Assembly: GCA_039029915.1 (NCBI GenBank)
Contig: JBCCFD010000203.1
Location: forward strand, 1 to 13,296
Length of the DNA: 13,296 nt
Source of the DNA: QQUD01 sp039029915
Lineage (GTDB): Bacteria; Chloroflexota; Anaerolineae; Promineifilales; Promineifilaceae
Reading direction: 5' to 3'
The position numbers and the translations under genes are program-made. A model generated the notes under the pieces. It was given only the letters and a program-made list of their open reading frames with translations, was not told the DNA's origin and searched no databases. Positions 6,901 through 12,352 of this stretch are shown piece by piece; within the stretch, counting starts at the first letter, position 1; every line of letters begins with the position of its first letter.

Positions 6901-7932
6901 ATGGCGATTCGTGAAGCCATTGCAGAGGTCATAAACGGCCGTAATCTCACATTTGAACAGGCTGAAACGACCATGAATCAAATCATGAGTGGTGACGCCA
7001 CCCAAGCACAAATTGGTAGTTACCTTACCGCCTTGCGCATGAAGGGTGAAACGATCGATGAGATTGCCGGTAGCGCAAAGTCGATGCTAGAACATGTCAT
7101 TCCCGTGAACGTCAAAATGGGTTCTCCTGATGAGATGCTTATTGACACAGTCGGCACTGGTGGAGATGGAAAGCATACATTTAATATTTCCACAACCTCA
7201 GCTTTTGTTGTGGCTGGAGCGGGTAAAAAAGTGGCCAAACATGGCAATCGCGCCGCAAGCAGTCGCTCTGGATCGGCTGATGTGTTGATGGCTCTAGGGG
7301 CAAACCTTGACCTTAATGCAGATCAGGTGGCTGAATGTGTGAATCAGGCCGGCATTGGGTTTTTGTACGCCGTTAAACATCACCCTGCGATGCGGCATGC
7401 CATTGGTCCACGTCGTGAGCTAGGGCAACGAACCATCTTTAATGTGCTAGGCCCGTTAACAAATCCAGCGGGAGCAACACATCTGCTAGTTGGCGTGTTT
7501 GCTGGCTATCTAACCGAGCCATTGGCCCATGTTTTGGGTAGACTCGGTAAAAAAGCAGCCTATGTCGTTCATGGTGCCGATGGATTAGATGAGCTTTCGA
7601 CAACAGGTGTTAATCAGGTGAGCTATGTAAAAGATGGTCAAGTGAATACATTTGATATGGATCCACAGGATTATGGCATTGCGCGGGGCAATTTAGACGA
7701 CATGATAGGTGGTGAACCAGAGGACAATGCCCAAATTACGCGAGATATTTTAAGTGGTAAAGATACAGGTCCTCGCCGCGATATCGTTTTGCTTAATGCG
7801 GGAGCCACATTAGGTGTCAAAGATAATAATATCGCGGCTGGTATTGCCCAAGCTAAAGACTCAATTGATAGCGGTGCCGCCTTAAAAACCCTTGATGCTT
7901 GGGTTGAAGCAACAAACAGTTTTTCATCATGA
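6901..7932 (+). CDS. trpD: Anthranilate phosphoribosyltransferase
   Basis: TrpD joins anthranilate to PRPP, giving N-(5-phosphoribosyl)anthranilate, the second step of the pathway. The 343 residues are typical of the unfused enzyme. The PRPP-binding motif GTGGDG is at 85-90, followed by HTFNISTTSAFV. The signature KHGNRAASSRSGSAD (113-127) lines the anthranilate and PRPP sites. Its start is well fixed by GGAGGAG (6891-6897), the strongest ribosome binding site in the window, 3 bases before the ATG. It overlaps trpC by four bases (ATGA), which implies translational coupling. It contains one Trp residue, near the C-terminus. Confidence 0.96.
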   Translation: MAIREAIAEVINGRNLTFEQAETTMNQIMSGDATQAQIGSYLTALRMKGETIDEIAGSAKSMLEHVIPVNVKMGSPDEMLIDTVGTGGDGKHTFNISTTSAFVVAGAGKKVAKHGNRAASSRSGSADVLMALGANLDLNADQVAECVNQAGIGFLYAVKHHPAMRHAIGPRRELGQRTIFNVLGPLTNPAGATHLLVGVFAGYLTEPLAHVLGRLGKKAAYVVHGADGLDELSTTGVNQVSYVKDGQVNTFDMDPQDYGIARGNLDDMIGGEPEDNAQITRDILSGKDTGPRRDIVLLNAGATLGVKDNNIAAGIAQAKDSIDSGAALKTLDAWVEATNSFSS

Positions 7933-8747
7933 GTGTAACAAAATTAGCCAAACAGCGTGGCCAAATTCTAGATGAGATTATGGCCCATCATCGGGAACAG
8001 CTGCCTAAGATTATGAGGGGGACGCCTTTTGAGGACTTAAGGGCGTTTGCTCAAGTGGCCCCTAAGCCATTAGATTTTTATGCAGCGCTTAAAAAACCAG
8101 GTGTGTCCTTAATTGCAGAGTGTAAGAAAGCATCACCAAGTAAGGGGCTGATGGTGCCAAAGTATGATGCAGTACGCTTTGCCAAGCTCTATGAATCCGC
8201 GGGGGCATCAGCAATTTCGGTTCTCACAGATGCCCGCCACTTTCAAGGCTCGCTTGAAGACCTGAGAGATGTGAAAGAGTCTGTCAAAATTCCGGTGCTC
8301 CGTAAAGATTTTATGTTTGACCCATATCAAATTTATGAGGCACGTGTCGCTGGTGCAGATTGCATCTTGTTGATTGCCGCAGTGCTTAGCAAAAATGAGA
8401 TGGCTTCTTTGCTCAAATTGACCCACAAGCTGGGTATGAATGCTTTAATTGAGGTGCATACTGAGGCTGAATTAGAGTTGGTTTTAACTTTGAATCCCAA
8501 AATTGTGGGAGTAAATAACCGCAATTTGCAAACATTTGAAGTTGATTTTGAAAACACAGCTCGTCTGCGCCAGCGTATACCTGAAGATATCGTCGTGGTG
8601 GGTGAGAGCGGTTTGAAAACGGAAGCTGATGTGCAAAAGATGGCTGAAATTGGCGTGGATGCGATTTTAGTCGGCGAGACGTTGGTAAAGAGTAAAGATG
8701 TAAAGAAAACGGCCGTTTCTTTTGTGAAAGCAGGGCGAGCAAAGTAA
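7929..8747 (+). CDS. trpC: Indole-3-glycerol-phosphate synthase
   Basis: TrpC closes the indole ring of CdRP to give indole-3-glycerol phosphate. It is a single-domain (beta/alpha)8 barrel of 272 residues with no TrpF fusion. Conserved motifs are AECKKASPSKG (63-73, containing catalytic Lys), VLRKDFM (123-129), EVHTEAEL (175-182), GVNNRNL (194-200) and GESGL (225-229). No ribosome binding site is visible; the start overlaps the trpD stop as ATGA, so translation probably depends on coupling. It is the last trp gene in the window. trpF, needed for the preceding isomerisation, and trpBA are not nearby. The protein has no Trp residues. Confidence 0.96.
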   Translation: MSVTKLAKQRGQILDEIMAHHREQLPKIMRGTPFEDLRAFAQVAPKPLDFYAALKKPGVSLIAECKKASPSKGLMVPKYDAVRFAKLYESAGASAISVLTDARHFQGSLEDLRDVKESVKIPVLRKDFMFDPYQIYEARVAGADCILLIAAVLSKNEMASLLKLTHKLGMNALIEVHTEAELELVLTLNPKIVGVNNRNLQTFEVDFENTARLRQRIPEDIVVVGESGLKTEADVQKMAEIGVDAILVGETLVKSKDVKKTAVSFVKAGRAK

Positions 8748-8827
8748 TAAATTATTGAATCATCAATCAATAGACAAAATACGTCAATTTCAAGGCTGAA
8801 TTCAGACTGTTTGGCCTCAATTTGGGC

Positions 8828-8855
8828 TTGACTTTTAAGGAAGAATCGTTAGAAT
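8828..8855 (+). promoter_or_regulatory. Candidate promoter of the ribosomal-protein cluster
   Basis: TTGACT (8828-8833, 5 of 6) and TAGAAT (8850-8855, 5 of 6) are spaced by 16 bases. Initiation near 8862 would give a leader of about 134 bases before rpsR. The -10 lies within a direct repeat GAATCGTTA/GAATCGATA (8843-8860), a possible operator. No convincing terminator lies between trpC and this site, so read-through from the trp operon is also possible. Confidence 0.5.
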
Positions 8856-8906
8856 CGATAGGCTGTATGCCACTACACTGGATGAGGCCACTACTCCCTC
8901 ACCAGA

Positions 8907-8961
8907 TCGTAAAAACGAAACTAAAAAACATCCTATTTTTGTTTTGATTTAATCGTTTTTA
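8907..8961 (+). repeat. Inverted repeats in the rpsR leader
   Basis: TAAAAACGA (8910-8918) is a perfect inverted repeat of TCGTTTTTA (8953-8961), separated by 34 bases. The left arm is itself part of a compact dyad, TCGT-AAAA-ACGA (8907-8918). The pair could form a leader hairpin or a regulator binding site. It does not match a Zur or other operator consensus that I can name with confidence. Confidence 0.45.
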
Positions 8962-8995
8962 TAAATACATTTAAACTTGTTGAAGGAGTTTTTTT

Positions 8996-9220
8996 ATGGC
9001 TTATGACAACGATCGGCGCAACAGGCGCCCTCGGAAAGGGTGCATCAAAGGGGTAACCTTTGATTATAAAAATGCCGATGCACTACGACGATACTTGAAT
9101 GAATACGGCCGTATTCGGCCTCGTCGTCAAACACGCCTGTGCGCCAAAGAACAGCGCGCTCTGGCCGTTGCTGTGAAAAAAGCACGGCACTTGGCACTCT
9201 TGCCATTCGTAGACGAATAA
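8996..9220 (+). CDS. rpsR: Small ribosomal subunit protein bS18
   Basis: bS18 binds next to bS6 on the 30S platform. The 74-residue protein has the family core FDYKNADALRRYLNEYGRIRPRRQTRLCAKEQR, followed by the conserved LALLPF near the C-terminus. AAGGAG (8983-8988) lies 7 bases before the ATG. Zinc-type bS18 carries CxxC near the N-terminus and a further Cys near TGNC. Here only Cys16 and Cys49 remain, without a CxxC, so zinc binding is unlikely. A perfect 16-bp palindrome GAATACGGCCGTATTC (9101-9116) lies in the coding sequence. Its companions here are bL28 and bL33 rather than the usual bS6 and SSB. Confidence 0.95.
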   Translation: MAYDNDRRNRRPRKGCIKGVTFDYKNADALRRYLNEYGRIRPRRQTRLCAKEQRALAVAVKKARHLALLPFVDE

Positions 9221-9270
9221 ACCGATTATTAATAAGTTTATTCACTTTATTGATACGTTTATTCACTTTT
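9215..9270 (+). repeat. Three GTTTATTC repeats after rpsR
   Basis: GAATAAAC (9215-9222), overlapping the rpsR stop, is the reverse complement of GTTTATTC at 9236-9243 and again at 9257-9264. The two direct copies extend to GTTTATTCACTTT and are 21 bases apart, two helical turns. The inverted copy can pair with either direct copy; pairing with the second puts CACTTTTTTT just after the helix, so a terminator is one reading. A two-site operator is another. Confidence 0.5.
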
Positions 9271-9352
9271 TTTACTATTTCATCGTACTTTGACAATCGG
9301 CCACTTTCCTGCACAAGTTGTTTCGTGTATGAAAATTTAGGAACAATCAGGA

Positions 9353-9985
9353 ATGACCATCAATCAACCTGACGAGCTGTTTTACCCCAATCGCTTCGCC
9401 CGCATTATTATTGATGCCCTTGAAGAAGTTATGGGGAAAAATGGACTTCACGCAGTTTTGCGTTTGGCTAAACTTGAAAAATATATTCATGAAAGACCAC
9501 CTAACAATTTAGAAAAAGAGTTTCCTTTTTCTGAGTTGACAGCTCTGCAGGCCGCCCTCGAAGAGATGTACGGTCCACGCGGAGGGCGAGGCCTTGCTAT
9601 ACGGGCAGGTCGGGCTACCTTTGAAAATGGCGCAAAGGGTGTGGGTGCCCTCGTTGGCGTTGGTGATTTAGCATTTCGTGTATTGCCTCTCAACAGTAAG
9701 TTGAAAATCGGTCTTCCCGCCCTCGCTCGCATTTTTTCCCAGTTTTCTGATCAAATCTCAGAAGTCACTGATGAAGGAGATCACTTTGTGTATACGCTTG
9801 AACAATGCCCGATGTGCTGGCATCGTCAAGCTGAAACCCCAGTGTGCTACTTGGGTTTAGGATTGCTCCAAGAAGCCTTGCAGTGGGTGTCAGGTGGGCA
9901 CACGTTTAAAATCGATATGAAAACGTGTAAAGCCCAAGGTGATGAAATTGGCCGGTACATTATTCACAAAAATCCACTGAATTAG
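9353..9985 (+). CDS. V4R-domain (4-vinyl reductase-like) protein
   Basis: The 210-residue protein resembles small stand-alone V4R proteins, a family predicted to bind small hydrophobic molecules. The N-terminal half contains FYPNRFARIIIDALEEVMGK and a Gly/Arg-rich segment, GPRGGRGLAIRAGRATFE (about 74-91). The C-terminal V4R part has a Cys cluster: Cys152 and Cys155 (CPMC), Cys165 and Cys192 (TCKAQGDE), which could hold a metal. The final Cys often seen after GD in this domain is absent; the sequence there is GDEIGRYII. No signal peptide or membrane helix is apparent. The ATG is the first possible start after an in-frame TAG; AGGAA (about 9339-9343) is the likelier ribosome binding site, since AGGA at 9349-9352 abuts the ATG. 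The function is unknown, and its place among ribosomal-protein genes is unexplained. Confidence 0.72.
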   Translation: MTINQPDELFYPNRFARIIIDALEEVMGKNGLHAVLRLAKLEKYIHERPPNNLEKEFPFSELTALQAALEEMYGPRGGRGLAIRAGRATFENGAKGVGALVGVGDLAFRVLPLNSKLKIGLPALARIFSQFSDQISEVTDEGDHFVYTLEQCPMCWHRQAETPVCYLGLGLLQEALQWVSGGHTFKIDMKTCKAQGDEIGRYIIHKNPLN

Positions 9986-9996
9986 TGAACCTCGAG

Positions 9997-10026
9997 AAGC
10001 CTTTTGGAATAAAAAGCTTTTTGTTC
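9997..10026 (+). terminator. Weak terminator-like hairpin after the V4R gene
   Basis: AAGCCTTTT (9997-10005) pairs with AAAAAGCTT (10011-10019), with one C-A mismatch and a GGAAT loop. It is followed by TTTGTT. The helix is A/T-rich, so termination is probably partial, leaving some read-through into rpmB. Confidence 0.45.
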
Positions 10027-10087
10027 GCTAGATTTTTAATTTTGTCACGTTTATCTAATTAAATGGCAAAATGATTGAGGAAAAATT

Positions 10088-10327
10088 ATGTCTCGTAAAT
10101 GCAAAATTTCAGGGAAAGGCCCGTTGACAGGCAACAACGTTTCGTTTTCTCAAAAGAAAACCAAACGTCGTTTTATGCCAAACCTACAGTCAAAACACGT
10201 TTATGTGCCTGAACTTGATCGTTCCGTTCGAATTCGGATGTCAGTTCGCGCTATGCGCACCGTTGACAAAATCGGTTTGATGCCTTACTTGAAAAAACAA
10301 GGTCTTTCTATAAAAGACGTCACATAG
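10088..10327 (+). CDS. rpmB: Large ribosomal subunit protein bL28
   Basis: bL28 is a 50S protein near the E site. The 79 residues show the family N-terminus MSRKCKISGKGPLTGNNVSFSQ and KTKRRFMPNLQ (24-34). Zinc-type bL28 has two CxxC pairs. Here the first reads CKIS (5-8) and the region of the second reads MSVRAM, so three of the four Cys are replaced and only Cys5 remains. GAGG lies 7 bases before the ATG. It is followed 95 bp later by rpmG, the bL28-bL33 order common in bacteria. Confidence 0.96.
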   Translation: MSRKCKISGKGPLTGNNVSFSQKKTKRRFMPNLQSKHVYVPELDRSVRIRMSVRAMRTVDKIGLMPYLKKQGLSIKDVT

Positions 10328-10339
10328 TAGAAATGCAAC

Positions 10340-10395
10340 TCAGCAATCGCTGATTGGCCTATAGCTGGTAGCCTTAAACGCTATGTAGGCGTTTA
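10340..10395 (+). other. Two small hairpins between rpmB and rpmG
   Basis: TCAGC (10340-10344) pairs with GCTGA (10349-10353) around AATC. TAAACGC (10375-10381) pairs with GCGTTTA (10389-10395) around a 7-base loop. Neither has a proper T-tract, so they look like mRNA processing or stability elements rather than terminators. Confidence 0.4.
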
Positions 10396-10422
10396 TCAAT
10401 ACGCTATCATCAGGAGAACCAC

Positions 10423-10587
10423 ATGGCTAAGAAGAAAGGTGTACGCGGCGTTATCAAAATGCGCAGCACTGAAAGCTCACATATGTACATTACATTTAAA
10501 AATCGACGTAATAACCCACAGCGTCTGGAGCTTAAAAAGTACGATCCAATCTTGCGCCGACACGTCGTTTATCGTGAAGCGCGCTAA
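10423..10587 (+). CDS. rpmG: Large ribosomal subunit protein bL33
   Basis: This 54-residue open reading frame starts at an ATG preceded by AGGAGA and ends with TAA. The translation begins MAKKKGVRGVIKMRSTESS, has the core FKNRRNNPQRLELKKYDPILRRHV and ends YREAR, which is clearly bL33 of the 50S subunit. Zinc-type bL33 has CxxC at two places. Here they read STES (15-18) and the DPIL of YDPILR, so all four ligands are gone and the protein is the Cys-free form. It ends the ribosomal-protein cluster and is followed by a strong terminator. Confidence 0.96.
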   Translation: MAKKKGVRGVIKMRSTESSHMYITFKNRRNNPQRLELKKYDPILRRHVVYREAR

Positions 10588-10614
10588 GGTTATAATTTTT
10601 TAAATTTGTAAATT

Positions 10615-10649
10615 AACGAGGCACAGTTTTGTGTCTCGTTTTCGCTTTC
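10615..10649 (+). terminator. Intrinsic terminator after rpmG
   Basis: AACGAGGCACA (10615-10625) pairs with TGTGTCTCGTT (10630-10640) over 11 bp, including one G-U pair, around a 4-base loop. TTCGCTTT follows. This is the clearest terminator after a gene in the window and closes the rpsR-rpmG unit. Confidence 0.8.
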
Positions 10650-10814
10650 CCCGTATTTTCCACTACGCACCGATATGGTGCTTTATTTTTGCCTAAATTC
10701 AGTGAGATTGCTTGATTATGTGAAAATCAAAACGTATCTTGAAAAAGAAATGCTGAATTTTTGGTTTTCACTGAGTAAATCTCGCATTTCCAACCCGTTT
10801 TATATCGAGATATT

Positions 10815-10844
10815 TTGTGAGATTTACATAGCAGTCAGTATAAC
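10815..10844 (+). promoter_or_regulatory. Candidate promoter of the aminotransferase gene
   Basis: TTGTGA (10815-10820) and TATAAC (10839-10844, 5 of 6) are spaced by 18 bases, giving a leader of about 45 bases. The rest of the rpmG to aminotransferase interval (10650-10814) is A/T-rich. It holds no gene I can support, only short inverted repeats such as TCAGTGA with TCACTGA near 10700 and 10770. Confidence 0.4.
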
Positions 10845-10895
10845 CTTGGGCGCTGAAAGTAAAATTTTTTTGAAGAACATTGCAGGAGAAACCAA

Positions 10896-12143
10896 ATGGG
10901 TGAAACATTAGCAATATTACAAGAACGATTTAACGCATATAAAGCGATGAACTTAACATTGAACATGCAAAGAGGTCAGCCAAGTGACTTAAACTTTGAT
11001 TTGTCGAATGAAATGTTGACCATTGTGAATGAAGATATTTTAGAGACGCCAAGCGGGGTTGCTTTGCGCAACTATCCCGGTGGGGTGGCCGGTTTAGTTG
11101 AAGCGCGTGAGTTATTTGGCGAAATGCTAGGTGTCAAAGCTAGTGAAATGATTGTTGGTAATAATGCTAGCCTCGAGCTTATGGCGAGTACGCTTAAATG
11201 GGCGATGTTGAAAGGATTAAAAGATAGTGATGGCCCTTGGTTTAACCAATCGCCCAAGATGATTGTAACAATCCCGGGGTACGATCGTCATTTTAAGCTG
11301 TTAGAGATAATTGGATACGAGTTGATTTCTGTGCCAATGACTGCCGATGGCCCGGCGATGGATGAGGTACAGAAGCTAGCCGCCGCTGATCCATCAATCA
11401 AGGGTATCTTCTTTGTGCCGACATATAGCAACCCAACCGGTGATTCTATCTCAGATGACTCAGTGCGCCGCTTAGTGAGTATGAAAACGGCCGCTCCTGA
11501 TTTCACTATTTTTGCAGACGATGCGTACGTTGTGCATCATCTGACAGACGAACCAGTTCAGACTTTGAACTTGCTTCGTGCAGCAGAAGAGGCTGGTAAC
11601 CCCGATCGGGTTGTGCTGTTTGGATCAACCTCAAAAATCACGTTTGCTAGTGGGGGGATTGGTTTTATGGCTAGCAGCGCAGCCAATGTGGCCTATCTAA
11701 CCAAGCTGATGGGATTTCAAACTATTGGTCCAAACAAAATTGAACAATATCGCCATGTCCGCTTTTTGAAATCATATAAGGGTGGCCTTAAGGGGTTGAT
11801 GGCGAAACATAAGGAAATTTTGAAGCCAAAGTTTACGGCCGTTCAAGATGCGCTTGCTAAGGAGTTAAACGGCACCGATTTAGCTACTTGGACAAACCCT
11901 AAAGGGGGCTACTTTGTGAGCTTGGATACAGCTCGGCCAGTTGCAGACCGTGTTGTAACCCTTGCTAAAGAAGCCGGTGTGGCCCTGACACCAGCCGGGG
12001 CACCATTCCCAGGTGGCATCGATCCCAATAACAAAAATATTCGGCTATCACCTAGCCGCCCGCCGGTTGAAGAGGTTTCCTTAGCCATGGAAATTGTTGC
12101 TGTCTGTGTAAAGCTTGCCTCAGCCGAGTATGATGCTGACTAG
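10896..12143 (+). CDS. PLP-dependent aminotransferase, type Ic aspartate aminotransferase family
   Basis: This is a cytosolic fold-type I aminotransferase of 415 residues. It begins MGETLAILQERFNAYKAMNLTLNMQRGQPS, typical of the Aminotran_MocR (PF12897) group, which includes the corynebacterial type Ic aspartate aminotransferase. NPTG is at 179-182. Asp208 in ADDAY should contact the PLP nitrogen. Lys247 in GSTSK (243-247) is the expected Schiff-base lysine. Arg383 in NIRLSPSRPP is the likely carboxylate-binding Arg. Despite the Pfam name there is no GntR-type DNA-binding domain. AGGAG (10884-10888) lies 7 bases before the ATG. Transfer of an amino group between aspartate and 2-oxoglutarate is the best guess; other amino donors cannot be excluded. 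It stands alone, between the ribosomal cluster and a convergent gene. Confidence 0.9.
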   Translation: MGETLAILQERFNAYKAMNLTLNMQRGQPSDLNFDLSNEMLTIVNEDILETPSGVALRNYPGGVAGLVEARELFGEMLGVKASEMIVGNNASLELMASTLKWAMLKGLKDSDGPWFNQSPKMIVTIPGYDRHFKLLEIIGYELISVPMTADGPAMDEVQKLAAADPSIKGIFFVPTYSNPTGDSISDDSVRRLVSMKTAAPDFTIFADDAYVVHHLTDEPVQTLNLLRAAEEAGNPDRVVLFGSTSKITFASGGIGFMASSAANVAYLTKLMGFQTIGPNKIEQYRHVRFLKSYKGGLKGLMAKHKEILKPKFTAVQDALAKELNGTDLATWTNPKGGYFVSLDTARPVADRVVTLAKEAGVALTPAGAPFPGGIDPNNKNIRLSPSRPPVEEVSLAMEIVAVCVKLASAEYDAD

Positions 12144-12193
12144 TGTTCCGCTCAACAAAAATTAACGGATAGCCAGCGACGGCGGAACCTGAG

Positions 12194-12262
12194 GTTTTGA
12201 CAAACAGCTTGAATCCATTAGTCTGGCAAAAGAAGCTTGTCAAAACATTAGTACAGTTTTTT
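12194..12262. terminator. Inverted repeat between convergent genes, possible bidirectional terminator
   Basis: GTTTTGACAA (12194-12203) is a perfect inverted repeat of TTGTCAAAAC (12237-12246). After a 3-base bulge the helix continues with GCTT (12207-12210) and AAGC (12233-12236), around a 22-base loop. TTTTTT occurs at 12257-12262. A second pair, GTTCCGC/GCGGAAC (12145-12151 with 12182-12188), lies just upstream. The site between convergent genes fits a terminator, but the large loop and the distance to the T-run make it uncertain. Confidence 0.45.
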
Positions 12263-12352
12263 GAAAGCGCCTTGCGTATCATTATGTTAACAATAAGGAG
12301 AAATGTTGCATATTGCGAATCATTAAACCTTATGTGGACTTATGAAGCGTAA

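Noticed and set aside
8333..8770. 145-codon frame on the minus strand (and a 109-codon one at 8413-8742)
   Set aside because: Both lie opposite trpC, which has all IGPS motifs. Their translations show no recognisable domain and there is no suitable ribosome binding site, so they are antisense shadows.
8907..8918. TCGTAAAAACGA as a Zur box
   Set aside because: The known Bacillus-type Zur dyad has 7-1-7 geometry, and this dyad is shorter. It is recorded only as an inverted repeat.
10675..10911. 78-codon + strand frame before the aminotransferase
   Set aside because: It has no ribosome binding site and an A/T-driven composition, overlaps the aminotransferase start, and contains the candidate promoter. 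It is probably not a gene.
10896..12143. MocR-type transcription regulator
   Set aside because: The family name suggests it, but there is no N-terminal GntR winged-helix domain. The protein starts directly with the aminotransferase fold.
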